A stretch of DNA of 64,000 bases from Flaccisagitta enflata (lineage: Eukaryota; Chaetognatha; Sagittoidea; Aphragmophora). The DNA is taken from the NCBI GenBank assembly GCA_965153355.1, contig OZ231126.1:97030001-97094000 (forward strand), in the 5' to 3' direction. Within the stretch, counting starts at the first letter, position 1. The number at the start of each line of letters is the position of its first letter. The notes under the pieces were generated by a model. That model saw nothing but the letters and a program-made list of their open reading frames with translations, was not told the DNA's origin and did no database searches. Below are positions 23,464-35,394 of the stretch, one piece after another. The translations under genes were made by a program, and so were the position numbers.

Positions 23464-23632
23464 CTTTTTCGGTCTTTTGTGGGCCAGAGATCTCCAAAGA
23501 GTAAAAACTGTTTTTCTCTCTTTGGCATCTTTGCCCTTTTTTGATCGATTATCTTCGATGAAGAATTTGACGTAGACTTGCTTTGGCGTCTTAGATGGAA
23601 CGGAGGATGGAGATGACAACGGCATCAAAGCA
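23464..23632 (-). CDS. probable internal exon, unidentified protein
   Basis: A 169-nt open stretch is bounded by a pyrimidine-rich acceptor (CCTATTCTTCAG|) and a GT donor (AAAAAG|GTGATT). It enters with one carried-over base and leaves in phase 0. The 56 residues begin with a Ser/Pro-rich part, then a basic segment KQVYVKFFIEDNRSKKGK and WRSLAHKRPKK. The base composition is more GC-rich and less repetitive than the flanks, and no dispersed copy was noticed. The VYVKFFIEDN..KK..ERKTVF stretch loosely recalls the beta-strand and polybasic region of C2 domains, but that is a weak visual resemblance. I do not name the family. No partner exon was found nearby. Confidence 0.45.
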
Positions 23633-24114
23633 CTGAAGAATAGGAAAATGTTGGTGTTTGAGAGAAAAATGAGCAGTAAAGTGGGAGGTCACAGATTAGG
23701 GGCAATGAAAAACGCAATGAAGAAAACGAGCATTGCTGTTAGATAGAGAGGTGCACACTCACATGTATGCGTACAAAAATGTCCGTCGGTCGGTATGTCA
23801 GTCCATCGGTCCGTCACACATGCAGTAACGCCCCCGCCGCTTGTCCAAATGCTTGGTAAGCCTATTGCACAGGGGTGTGTATAGTCCTATGACCTTTGAT
23901 TAATTTTACCCCCTGCATTTGATTTTATCCCCCGCGACGCGTTACAAAATCTATGATTTTCTTCCCCATATACCAGGAAACAGTGTTTTTTAGAGTTTCA
24001 AAGTTTCAGAGTCATTGCAAGTGTGGTAAGATGACATTAGCTTCATAGAGAGCCCATCATACTCTCTATGAAGCTCGAAAATTCGTCGTCACACTTTACT
24101 TTTTTGTACTATAA

Positions 24115-24365
24115 CGTCAACTCTTAGGCCATTTTAAGTCATTTAAAGTCATTTATAGTTATCCTAAGTTATTTTGAGTCATTCTAGGTCATTTTAAGTC
24201 ATTCTAAGTCATTTTAAGTTATTTTAAGTCATTTTTGGTCATAAGGTTTTTTAGTCATTTTAAGTCAATTTTAGTCATTTTAGGTCATTCTAAGTCATTG
24301 AGAGTCATTTTAAGTCATTCTTTGTCTGTAAGTCTCGCACGCGACTTATAGGTGTTGGCCTTATT
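24115..24365 (-). mobile_element. family A variant, TAAGTCATTT core
   Basis: The CATTTTAAGT tandem core ends in CTCGCACGCGACTTATAG then GGCCTTATTT. The hairpin end is missing: the array abuts CACACTTTACTTTTTTG. Confidence 0.75.
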
Positions 24366-24395
24366 TAGAGTCATTGCAAGTGTGGTAAAATGACA

Positions 24396-24557
24396 TTAAA
24401 AACGAACTTTTGTCATGGAAGTAACACTCATTTGTATCAATAAAAAATATGAATGTTCGAGCTTCATAGAGAGCCCATCATACTCTCTATGAAGCTCGAA
24501 AATTCGTTTTTTCTATTAATACAAATGTGTGTGACTTCCATGACAAAAGTTCGTTTT
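24396..24557. mobile_element. small perfect foldback MITE
   Basis: TTAAAAACGAACTTTTGTCA and its complement bound a nearly fully self-complementary 160 bp. The centre contains the hairpin CTTCATAGAGAG...CTCTCTATGAAG. The same central hairpin also occurs at 24046-24080. Confidence 0.8.
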
Positions 24558-24699
24558 TAATTTTAGATTCAAATAATGTTAGATTGTGTTTTACTAATCC
24601 GTTTGGCAAAGGTTTACAAGAGGACCATACTTTTCTGTAACAGAGTTTTTTTTCGCCAAACAGTGTGCGCTGGTACTTATCTGAAATAAAATCAACTAA

Positions 24700-25080
24700 T
24701 TCAACCTTTCCTACCCCTACCCCTCAACCCCACCTACCCCTAAACCCCCCCTACCCCGTAGCCTAACCCAACCCCTAAACCCAACCCTACCCCTAATCCC
24801 CCCACCTTCCCCTACCCCTAACCCCCCAACAACCCCCCTACCCTTAAACGACTCCTACCCCTAAACCCCCCTACCCCTAAACCCCCCTACCCCTAAACCC
24901 AACCCTACCCCTAAACCCAACCCGACCCCTAAACCCAACCCGACCCCTAAACCCAACCCGACCCCTAAACCCAACGCTACCCCTAAACCCAACCCAACCG
25001 CTAAACCCAACCCCTAAACCCAACCCTACCCCCCCACCTTCACCTACACTACCCCCAACCAATCCCTAACCCTAAATCAA
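24700..25080. repeat. telomere-like C-rich tract (CCCCTAAACCCAACCCTA)
   Basis: Degenerate CCCTA/CCCCTAAACCC units for about 370 bp. The orientation equals the C strand of a TTAGGG-type telomere. Heavy variation argues for an old interstitial tract. Confidence 0.9.
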
Positions 25081-25351
25081 CAATCAAATCAATATTTCGA
25101 TGCGCGAGAGATGAACAAGAATGAGAGTCAAATTATAGACGGTAGGACCAAGCAGCGTCAAAAGCAAAAGACATTCCCTGGTTTTCTAAGTGTAGTCCTC
25201 TTGTAAACGTGGACCATCCGTCTTTTTGAATTGGTACTGCCAAATTTTTTTATTTATGTAGAACTGTATACGTCACAAGCAAGGTCGAGAAAAAAACTTT
25301 TTCAATCACTTTTTGATTAATTTTTTTTTCATCGACATGTCCACTATGAAC

Positions 25352-25562
25352 CCAAACAAGGCCGGATACACGGCTACCCCACTCGCGTGCGGGTGGGCAG
25401 GGGCCGTAATTGAGGTCACCAGATCATTTGGGCAGGAGCAGTGAAGCCAAAAATCACAAAAACCCCAAAAAAGTAAAGTGTGACGGACGGACAGACGGAC
25501 CGACGGACTGACGGACGGACCGACAAAGCGGGGTGTAGAGTCGCGTAGCACGCGACTAAAAA
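25352..25562 (+). mobile_element. family A, GCGTGC subtype, intact
   Basis: ACAAGGCCGGATACACGG left end, ACTCGCGTGC pairing sequence (9 of 10 with the hairpin end), GAGGTCACC and GGGCAGGAGCAGTG blocks, GACGG core and hairpin AGTCGCGTAGCACGCGACT then AAAAAT. Confidence 0.92.
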
Positions 25563-25765
25563 TGTTTGTATATGCTTCTTGGAGTCTCACACCATCTCCA
25601 CAATAAGAAATGATCCGCAGCCCGCAAGTAGACATTTTGGTCATAGTACGGAAAACAGTCTATACAACAAGGAAAGCCGGTGAACCAGTAAAACGTGCAT
25701 GAGAATAATCTTGTGCGATCATTTCTTTATTTCTGTCTCCGGTACAGTTACAGAACTTTGATCAA

Positions 25766-25973
25766 TTTTTAGTCGCGTGCACGCGACTCTACACCCCGCT
25801 TTGTCAATCCGTCCGTCGGTTGGTCTGTCGGTCACACTTTTACTTTTTTATCAATTTTATTTCTTTAAATCATTTTAAGTAATTTTATTTCTTTAAGTCA
25901 TTTTAAGGTATTCTAAGTCATTCTAAGTCAATCTGTAAGTCTCGCACGCGACTTATAGGTGTTGGCCTTGTTT
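25766..25973 (-). mobile_element. family A variant, TAAGTCATTC core, intact
   Basis: Hairpin AGTCGCGTGCACGCGACT at 25771-25788, GTCACACTTTTAC, the CATTTTAAGT array, then CTCGCACGCGACTTATAG and GGCCTTGTTT. It shows that the alternative core occurs with complete family A termini. Confidence 0.88.
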
Positions 25974-27164
25974 CTTCCAATGTCGTTATAATGGTGATAA
26001 CCGACTATGAAAATTTTTTCCACCAAGATTCATACTGTTTTGTCACCCTAAGCCTTAATCACCTGTGTGTGAATGTGGTCAGGTGAAAAGAAAAACCTAA
26101 AAAATTATTTTTTTTTTAAGATACTCGGAAATAAGCTATGAAATCTTTGCTGTAGTCGTGGAACATGCATGTCAATTTTTATGGTTCCAGGCCAATTTTA
26201 AGTATCGATTTCTTTCACTTGATTCTAGAAAACGTTGCAAAAAAGCATTTTTGATAAAAAGATTTTTTGGCTTGTAAATAACAAATCTGTAAAATAGACA
26301 AACTTTTTGCATTTTTAAAAACATACAACGCGAGATATAGTAATTTGCTAGCGTCGCATGTTTTTGGTTTTTTCATATTTTCATTTTTTATGCAAATTTG
26401 TTATTTACAGTGAGCTTGGGTGAGGTGGAGTTTTTGCTCTGGCCAACTCTGAGAAAAAATCATTTTTTGTCTTGTACATAGTGTACAATGGGAGCAAAGA
26501 CGACATAGACTGGAGGATAGATCTTAGGTATTTTGATTTCATTTGATTTATAAAAAAAATTGAGATCTATGTTAATTAAAGGTTGCTATATTGCTTGAAT
26601 ATGTTGGCTATTCTCATTCTTCAACTTGTGACTTGACTTCATCAGGACTTCATTTTTCAACTTTCTAACCTAGCCCATCAGATTGAGCTAAAAGTTTTAT
26701 ATCGTTTTGAAAAAAAAATCATCTCAATTGGACTATTTTTACAGGTTTTACAGCTATTTTTCTAAAAAAACAATTATGTAAATCAATATCTGGGCAAAAC
26801 TTAAAACAGGCTTAAAACTTGTAAAAATGGTCCGATTGAGTTGATTTTTTTTTCTAAATTAAATAGAATTTTCCGCCCGATCTGATGAGCTAGGTTACAC
26901 GGCACCTGGATGGTAACGCCAGGCCCAAGGTGAATGACTAACCCCGGGATGGTGTCCAGGCTGCTCTCATGGTTGGTACCGACTAATTTCCGCCAAAAAA
27001 CAAATAATCGTTGGAGCGCTTTTGGAGAAAAGATGAGTTTTTTTCCTCAAAAATGCATTTTCAGTCCAAAAACCAAAAATTAACATAAAAATCATTTTTT
27101 CCACTCTTTTGTACTCAAGTGGTACACTGGCACAAAAATTGTAGCCACATAGTGTGAGGGGTAA

Positions 27165-27990
27165 CGTGCAGATGGATAATGGGGGTTTAGGACCCCCAGG
27201 GGCCCTCGAAGGGGCCCCTAGGGGCTCAAAAATATCAAAATGGCTTAAAAATGCTTCTTTTTTGCCCTGTTCTACCCCAGTACTACACAAACCTATCTGT
27301 CATTTCCATCTAGAGTGGTGGGAAATGTGAACATGGATAACGGAGGTTTGAGACCCTTAAGGGCCCTCTAGGGGTCCCCAGGGGCTCAAAAAGGCCAACA
27401 TGGCTCAAAAATGCTTCTTGTTCTGCCCTGTTGTACCCCAGTGGTACACTGACCTATCAGTCACTTCCATCTAGAGTGGTGGGAGATGTGCAGATGGATA
27501 ACGGGGGTTAGGACCCCTAGGGGCCCTTTAATGGGGCCCCCAGGGACTTAAAATGGTCAAAGTGGCTCAAAAATGCTTCTTGTTTTGCCATAATGTACTT
27601 TAGTGGTATACTGACTTATCAGTCCTTCCCATCTAGAGTGGTCGGAGATGTACAGATGGATAATGGGTTAAAGACCTCTAGGGGCCCTTTAAAGGGACCC
27701 CAAGAACTCAAACTGACTCAAAAATGCTTCAGATTCTGCTATGATGTATTCCAGTGGTAAATAAACCTATCAGCCATTTCCATGTAGAGTGGTGGGAGAT
27801 GTGCAGATGGATAACAGGGGTTTAGGACCCCTAAGGGGCCTCTAAGGGGTCTACAGGAGCTCTTAAAGGTCAACATGGCTCAAAAAATGTTTCTTATTCT
27901 GACCTGTCCTACCCCAGTGGTTCACTGAACTTTCAATCCCATCTAGAGTGGTGGGAGATGTGCAGATGGTTAACGAATGTTTGAGACCTT
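27165..27990. repeat. ~160-bp tandem repeat, left palindrome arm
   Basis: The landmark ATCTAGAGTGGTGGGAGATG recurs at about 27311, 27471, 27634, 27784 and 27944. Each unit has AGGGGCCC and TGGCTCAAAAATGCTTCTTG. Inverted copies lie at 28860-29100 and 30560-31130. Confidence 0.9.
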
Positions 27991-28339
27991 AATGACCCCC
28001 AGGGACTGAACAGGTTGCCCAAGGGCAATATGTGGTCAGCGATAACCATTGCCCTGCTTTGAGTGATTGTGAATTGAAGTGAGGGGAAGCAGGGCAGCGG
28101 CCCCAAAGGGGGCAAAGTCCTGTAGAACACAGGGGGACTTTCGCTTGTCCTGCCTGAAGAACCGGATGAGATGATATAGAAAGCTGACTGAAGGCCTTCA
28201 AGAGCCTAAACTGAGGTTTAAGAAGGCTGATGTAAGGCCTGAGAGTGCCAATTAAGAGCTTGAGAGGGCTGACTAGAAGCTTGAGAGAGCTGGATTAAGG
28301 CTTGAAAGGTTAGAGGACTAATTCTTAGCCTGAGAGCAA

Positions 28340-28665
28340 TAAATTGAGGCTTAGATGGCCAATTTGAGGCCTGAGAGGCCAGGCTTGAGGCCTTAGAATT
28401 TGAACAAAAGGAATGAGAGGCCAAATTTGAGGCTTGAGACGCCAGGTTTGAGGCCTGAGAGGTTGGATTTGAGGCTTGAGGGCCAGATTTGAGGCCTGAG
28501 ATGCTAGATTTGAGGCCTGAGAGGCTGGATTTGAAGCCTGAGAGGCTGGATTTGAGGCCTGAGAGGCTGGATTTGAGGCCTGAGAGGCTGGATTTGAGGC
28601 CTGAGAGGCCAGATTTAAGGCCTGAAAAGCTAGATTTGAGGCCTGAGGGGCCTGATGAGGGGGGT
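28340..28665. repeat. 21-bp minisatellite at palindrome centre
   Basis: Units of TTGAGGCCTGAGAGGCTGGAT, near-perfect from 28480 to 28640. Because 21 is a multiple of 3, each frame gives a regular 7-residue peptide. I see no gene. Confidence 0.92.
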
Positions 28666-29408
28666 AGGGACAATAAGACGGACGGACGAATGGATGAACA
28701 AAAGTTCTACAGGACTTCATCCCCTTCGAGGCTGCTGCCCTGCTTCCTCTCACACCAATTCACAATCATGAAAAGCAGGGCAATGGTCATTGCTGACCAC
28801 ATATTGCCCTTGGGGTCATTAAGGAGGCCCCTAGGGGTCTCAAACCCCCTTCATCCATCTGCTCATCTCCTACGCCTCTAGATGGGAATGACTGATAGGT
28901 AGGTAAACCACTGGAGTACATCATGGCAGAACAAGAAGCATTTTTGAGCTTTTTTGACCAATTTGAGTCCCTGGAGGCCCTTTAGAGGGCCCCTAGGGGT
29001 CCTTAAGACCCCTTATCCATTTGCACATCCCCCACCACTCTAGATGAGAAGGACTGATATGTCAGTATACCACTGGAGTACATCATGGCAGAACAAACAA
29101 CTCATCCAAAGATCGCACATGGTCAGCGGTACACGATGCCCTGCTTGGAGTGATCAGCTGAAAAAGTGGAGTGAAAGCAGGGCAGCGGCCCCAAAGGGCC
29201 GATGTCCTGTAGGACACAGAGGTGAATTTCCTTACCTCCTGAGAAAGCATATTTCAAGCCTAAGGGACAATTTTCCATGATAATCAATGGGAGTTATACA
29301 TTATTATAATTTCTGGTTAATTTTCCATGTTATTCAATGAGAATCTCATTTTCTTTTCATTTTTTTATTAATTTTCCATATTATCCAATAGGAATTTTGC
29401 ATTTTTTT

Positions 29409-30309
29409 TAGTCGCATGCACGCGACTCTACAACCCGCTTTGTCCGTCCGTCGGTCCGTCTGTCTGTCCGTCCGTCGGTCCGTCACACTTTATTTTTGGG
29501 AAGCGGTTAAGGGTGCGATGACCATGCCACACATAGATTTCTCCTTTCTCCTTCTTCTCCTACGTCCTCAAATCCCAGTCTCGAGGCCCAACTTCCAGTC
29601 TCAGGCCCAAATCCCAGCTCAGAGGCCAAAATCCAAGCCTGGCCCAAATCCTAGCCTCAAGGCCCAAATCCTAGCCTGGAGGCCCAGATTTCAGTCTTGA
29701 AGCCCAAATCTCAGCCTCAACGTCTAAATTTCAGCCAAGAGGCCCAGATCCCGGCCTTGAGGCCCAAATCTCAGCCTCCAGGTTAGGGGATTTGGGCCCT
29801 GAGGCTAGAATTTGGGCCTTGAGGCTGGATTTGGGCCCCGAGACCGGGATTTGGGCTCGAGCTGGAATTTAGGCCTTAGACTGAGATTTGAGGAGGAGGG
29901 ACGGAGGAGGAGGAGGAGAAGGAAAGGCAATCCCATATGTGGCATGGTCATTGACCTTCGGGCTGCCCTGCTCCCCCCTCAACTTCAACCACAACCTACT
30001 TAGGCAGGGCACGGGTACCGCTGACCATCTAACGCTTTTGCGACTATTTGTACTAAAACAGCGAATCTTAGGTCATTTTAAGTTATTTTAAGTCATTTAC
30101 AGTTATTCTAAGTCATTTTGAGTCATTCTAAGTCATTTTATGTCATTTAAAGTCATTCTAAGTTATCTAAGTCATTTTTGGTCATTAGGCTTTTTAGTGA
30201 TTTTAAGTCAATTTTAGTCATTTTATGTCATTAAAAGTCATTCTAAGTCATTCTAAGTCATTCTTTGTCAGTAAGTCTCGCACGCGACTTATAGGTGTTG
30301 GCCTTGTTT
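29409..30309 (-). mobile_element. family A variant split by a minisatellite block
   Basis: The hairpin end AGTCGCATGCACGCGACT lies at 29409-29426. The TAAGTCATT core and the GGCCTTGTTT end lie at 30060-30309. Between them (about 29505-30050) sits a block with AGGCCCAAATCCCAGCC units that ends CGGGTACCGCTGACCATC. The block appears to have inserted into the element. Confidence 0.7.
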
Positions 30310-31739
30310 ATTTTTTTGTTGATTTTCAATGTTATTCAATGGTAAATTCACATTCTATTATTTTTTATAAATTTTCTATGTTATTCAATGGGAAGTTTGC
30401 ATATTGTCATTTTCCTATGTAATTCAATGGGAATTTGAGAATTGAAAAGCTTCGGGGGGGAGGGTACGTACGTACGGACGGACGGACGTAAGGAAATTCA
30501 CCCCTGTCCTAGAGGACATCGGCCCTTTGGGGCCGCTGCCAAAAAGCATTTTTGAGCCACTTTGGCCATTTTAAGTCCCTGGGGGCCCCTTAGAGGGCCC
30601 CTAGGGGTCCTAAACCCCCGTTATCCACCTGCACATCTCCCACCACTCTAGATGGGAATAACTGATAGGTCGGTATACCAGTGGAGTACATCATGGCAGA
30701 ACAAGAAGCATTTTTGATCCATTTTGGCCACTTTGAGTCCCTGGGGGCCCCTTAGAGGGCCCCTAGGGGTCCTTAACCCCTGTTATCCATCTGCTCATCT
30801 CCCACCACTCTAGATGGAAATGACTGATAGGTCGGTGTACCACTGGGGTACAACAGGGCAGAACAAGAAGCATTTCAGAGCCATGTTGGCCTTTTTGAGC
30901 CCCTGGGGACCCCATAGAGGACCCCTGAGGGTCTCAAACCCCCGTTATCCATCTTCACATCTCCCACCACTCTAGATGGAAATGACAGATAGGTTGTGTA
31001 CTACTGGTGCGACAGGGCAAAAAAAGAAGCATTTTTAAGCCATTTTGATATTTTTGAGTCCCTAGGGGCCCTTAGAGGGCCCCTGGGGGTCCTAAACCCC
31101 CCGTTATCCATCTGCACGTTACCCCTCACACTATGTGGCTACAATTTTTGTGCCAGTGTACCACTTGAGTACAAAAGAGTGGAAAAAATGATTTTTATCT
31201 TAATTTTTGCTATCATCGGACTGAAAATGCATTTTTGAGGAAAAAAACTCAACTTTTCTCCAAAAGCGCTCTAACGATTATTTGTTTTTTGGTGGAAATT
31301 AGTTGGTACCAACCATGGGAGCAGCCTGGACACCATCCCGTGGTTAGTCATTCACCTTGGGCCTGGCGTTACCATCCAGGTGCCGTGGTTAGAACATTGA
31401 AAAATGAAGTCCTGGTGAAGTCAAGTCAGAAATTGAAGAATGAGAGAAGCCAATGCACAGTGCTGCGAATCTGCTATTTTCGACGCATGAGGCATTTTGG
31501 GAGGTTGTTCATTGCATTGAAAAAAAAATAAAGTTATAAATAAACCACTGATGAACTTTGCACTTATATACATAGAATATGTTATGAATTATTTTCAGAG
31601 TGTTTATAAGGATGTATGTTTGCAAAAACTACTATTGGCCTTAGGAGGTAAAGAAATGTCAATTAAGTGAAAAAGTGCGTGGGCTCATTCTGTCAGCCAT
31701 TGAGGACAAAATGACTTGGAAGATGACAAACACCAATAA

Positions 31740-31803
31740 CAACAACAAAAGTAACAACAACAACAACAACAACAACAACAAGAACAACAACAACAACAAC
31801 AAC
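31740..31803. repeat. (AAC)n microsatellite
   Basis: About 20 AAC units with one AAG interruption. Confidence 0.95.
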
Positions 31804-32011
31804 GATATCAGTTGTATTGTAAAAGAGGAAAAACAATAAGAAAGATAAGGATAGGGATACAAGAATAGAAGAAGAAGACAAATGAGAAAGACAGGCCTTA
31901 GAAGAAGCAGAAGGAGATCATTCTTTAAGGGGGAAGATGTAGAAAGACAAAGCGGAGGTGCATGAATGTAAGAAACCTAAAATTAGGTCATTTTTTTTTC
32001 TTTTTCTTGTA

Positions 32012-32613
32012 CAGTGGGGTTTGTGGAATAACAGCCTAAACTGGAGGAAGGTATTTAAGTGTCTTAATTTCATTTGACAAACTTAATATTTGAAATAAAA
32101 GTTGTTCATTTGATGCTTATGTCCCTGAATTTTTTGGTTGCTATGGAAACCAAAACTATTTTTTCAAACATTTATAACCGCTTAAATATCAATATTTTGA
32201 GAAATATTATCAGGGAACATTGCTCAAAATTAAATTTGCTACAACTTTCCCACAGTATGTTCTGTAAGAATATTGCTCGTTTGGCCGTTGCTAGGGAGCA
32301 TCACACCTAGCAACCACTAAATGATGCTCCTTAGCAATGGCTAAACAAGCAATATTCTTACAGGACATACTGTGGAAAAGTTGTAGCAAATTTAATTCTG
32401 AGCAATGTTCCCTGATAATATTTGTCAAAATATTGATATTCTAGTTGTTATAAATGTTCGAAAAAATAATTTTGGTTTCCATAGCAACCGAAACACTCAG
32501 GGACAAAAACATCAAGTGAACAACTTATATTTCAAATATTAAGTTTGTCAAATGAAATTAAGACACTTAAATACCTTCCTCCAGTTTAGGCTGTTATTTC
32601 ACGAACCCCGCTG
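32012..32613. mobile_element. mariner-type foldback MITE with TA target duplication
   Basis: Ends CAGTGGGGTTTGTGGAATAA and TTATTTCACGAACCCCGCTG are flanked by TA on each side (32010-32011 and 32614-32615). The CAGTG start and TA duplication are characteristic of Tc1/mariner. The arms stay complementary almost to the centre (CGTTGCTAGGGAGCATCA against TGATGCTCCTTAGCAATGG). A related fragment lies at 62960-63268. Confidence 0.9.
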
Positions 32614-32648
32614 TACATATTTTAAGGAACAATGGTCAAACTTAACGC

Positions 32649-32650
<2 letters not shown>

Positions 32651-32707
<57 letters not shown>

Positions 32708-32760
32708 AGCAAAAAAGAGAGAAAGAGAGACAAAGGAAAAGGGAGAGGAAGAGAGAGAGA
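32651..32760. repeat. (GA)n microsatellite
   Basis: GA run of about 26 units, followed by impure GAAA/GAGAGA. Confidence 0.95.
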
Positions 32761-33829
32761 GAGAGCAAATGATACAGAAAGATGGGAGCTGAAGGGGGGA
32801 TGGGTGCTTACTATCAACCATTATGAGGATAGCTTGTTTAGAGAAAAAAATGAAAATAAAGATAAAACAAGAAGAAAAAGAAACAGAAAAAGAAGAAAAA
32901 CGAAAGAAAAGAAACATGAAACAAGAGATAGATATTGCCTCAGCAGCAAAAAACTTTCTGAGACCGTTGGCTAATGACAGACACACAGACGGACAGCCAG
33001 ACAGTATAATAAAGAAAGACAAAAAGACAGACACATAGATGCAGGATAGTTCAGTTGAATCCCAAAATTGAATATGGCAATGTTTTTATTCATTCTTGTG
33101 CCATTTCTAAACGAATAAAGCTAGAATAACCAGCAATGTCTCATTTGAAAGATCTTTCGCAGAGCTTTCAAACACTCACTGATTTTTTATAGTTTAAATC
33201 ATCAGTTCAGCACAAATCAGCTAAACAAGTTGTCTCTTTTTTTATTTTGCCACTGTTATATGTAGCTCTTTTTCACATTTTTATTGAGGTATCATACTTA
33301 TGGTCAAAAAAAGCTAACTTCCACCCGCTGCACATCATGAGTGGTATATGACCAAAATCAGGAGACATCAGAGAGTACTTTTTCATAGGTTTTGAGCTGT
33401 GCAAAGCCGTGCAATTTTTTAACAAGTCTAGTTTATTTCCCTATACAAATTAGCTTGAGCCTTTTTTAGGAAATTCTCTCTTTAATAAAACTGTTTTCAA
33501 TCTCGTCATGACTTTTTTGTTTTTTCTCATCAATTAGGACACAGGACCACCTGAAAAAAGTTCTTGTCATTACTTTCCAACTTTCTTCCTGTAAAAAAAA
33601 TGGCATCAAAGATTCCAAAGATCTTTTTCAATTTTTGGGTATTTTTCAGAACTGGCTCATTTCTGACTAAGCCTACGAGTAAATAAACAGCTTTCTTGAA
33701 CTAGAATTGGTTGAAACTTGCTCCAGGGATATATGTTTGTTTGTAGACAACTTTAAAGTCATATTGGCGATGATCATATTTTGGCCTAAAAAGCCCTAGA
33801 TGCGCGCAGAACAACATTGGCAGCACTGT

Positions 33830-34015
33830 GCAATGTATTCAAGCTATAAAGCAATCTTTAATTAGCATAGATCTCAATTTGTTTATACATCAAATGAAAT
33901 TAAGATACCTAAAATCTTTCCTCCAGTCTGGGTCGACTTTGCTCCCATTGTACTGTAACAAATCTGTAAAATGGACAAATATTTTGTATTTTCAAAACAT
34001 ACGACGCGAGAAATC
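33830..34015. repeat. dispersed repeat fragment, inverted copy of 26285-26560
   Basis: Shares AACAAATCTGTAAAATGGAC, CATACGACGCGAGA, TACAATGGGAGCAAAG (complement) and AATTTCATTTGAT-type sequence with 26285-26560. The TACAATGGGAG end recalls the 32012 element family. Confidence 0.6.
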
Positions 34016-34139
34016 TGGATGCTTGTATGCGTGCTTGCTTTCATTTTGCTTGCGGAATTAAAAAAAGAAATCAACAACGAATGAAAACAAAAGCAAAAGA
34101 TAGAAGAGAAACAGAATGAAAGCGAAAAAGGAGGAAAGA

Positions 34140-34195
34140 TAGAAAGAAAGAAAGAAAGAAAGAAAAAAAGAAAGAAAGAAAGAAAGAAGATAAAA

Positions 34196-34259
<64 letters not shown>

Positions 34260-34292
34260 AAGAAAGAAAGAAAGAAAGAAAGAAATAAAGAA

Positions 34293-34349
<57 letters not shown>

Positions 34350-34387
34350 GTGTGTGCGTGTGCTTGTGTGTATGTGTGTGTGTGTGT

Positions 34388-34474
<87 letters not shown>

Positions 34475-34480
34475 TGTGTG
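34140..34480. repeat. (GAAA)n and (GT)n microsatellites
   Basis: About 150 bp of GAAA units run directly into about 185 bp of GT units. Confidence 0.98.
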
Positions 34481-34539
34481 TCTAGGATCAACGAAAACTT
34501 CAATTTTTATAAAAATACAAACACGATGCGTCCTCTTCT

Positions 34540-34690
34540 TTATTTATATGGTCTTTCTTTATATGGTCTTTCTTTATATGGTCTTTCTTTATATGGTCTT
34601 TCTTCAAATGGTCTTTCTTTATATGGTCTTTGTTTATATGGTCTTTCTCTATATGATCTTTCTTGATATGGTCTTTCTTTATATGGTTCT
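34540..34690. repeat. 15-bp minisatellite
   Basis: About ten units of TTTATATGGTCTTTC. 15 bp is a multiple of 3, so a five-residue repeat peptide stays open. Confidence 0.95.
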
Positions 34691-34821
34691 ACTTAAATAT
34701 CACTATAAATGTTTTCTTTAATATAATCTGATTTTCTGCTATGTTGCTCTGCTTTATTGATCCAGTTGTGATTCATGTTTAATATGGCATAGATTTAGTG
34801 GATTATGACAAATGTGTAACC

Positions 34822-34883
34822 GACCAACCAACCGACGGACGGACATGCCCTCTTATAGAGATGCGAGGACGCATCTAAAAATA
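34822..34883 (+). repeat. hairpin-capped end fragment
   Basis: ACCGACGG core, CTCTTATAGA, hairpin GATGCGAGGACGCATC, then TAAAAA. Family A order with a distinct hairpin sequence. Confidence 0.7.
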
Positions 34884-35394
34884 AAAAAAAGATTTAAAAA
34901 ATCATTGCTTGAAAAATATTGATCCTAGAGATCTCTGGTTGGTGCCATTTGAAAGAATAAAATTAGCTCTTTCTTAGCTGTGAATATAAAAAATGTGTCA
35001 CCCCAGGCGGGAACTTTCTCCAATTCCCCAAACCAAAAATGAAAAATCTGATTTCTCCACTATGTTTCAAAAAGTCAAATTACGTAATTCGACTTTTTTC
35101 CAATAAGGGAAAATTCAGCTCTGAAATTGCCACCCTGGCGGATTTACAGGCAAATCAGCGGCGTAGGAGAGCTGGATTTTTTGGGACTTCCACCACTTAA
35201 CTAGTGTCCGACAAATTTGGTGTCCCAACAGAAAATAACTTAGTGAAAAAAAGTTATTCCTATTATACTCTTGTTTGCTACTATACTTATGATAGGTGGG
35301 ATGAGGCATAATCAGTAAACACGCTTAGTATGGGAAAAAAACAATTTTTTTTTTTCAGTCATTCACATTCAATGTTTAGATCTTCACTTCTTCT

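Larger units (their letters stand above)
26604..31453. mobile_element. 4.85-kb palindromic (foldback) element
   Basis: The outer arms are inverted copies. TTGGCTATTCTCATTCTTCAA and CAGGACTTCATTTTTCAA on the left match the complement of 31400-31453. GGTAACGCCAGGCCCAAGGTG (26912 onward) and GGTGTCCAGGCTGCTCTCATGG match the complement of 31310-31380. Inner parts of both arms are ~160-bp tandem repeats. The left arm has an extra 26700-26890 segment. The right arm is interrupted by 29095-30540. The centre is a 21-bp minisatellite. No transposase is visible. Confidence 0.8.
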
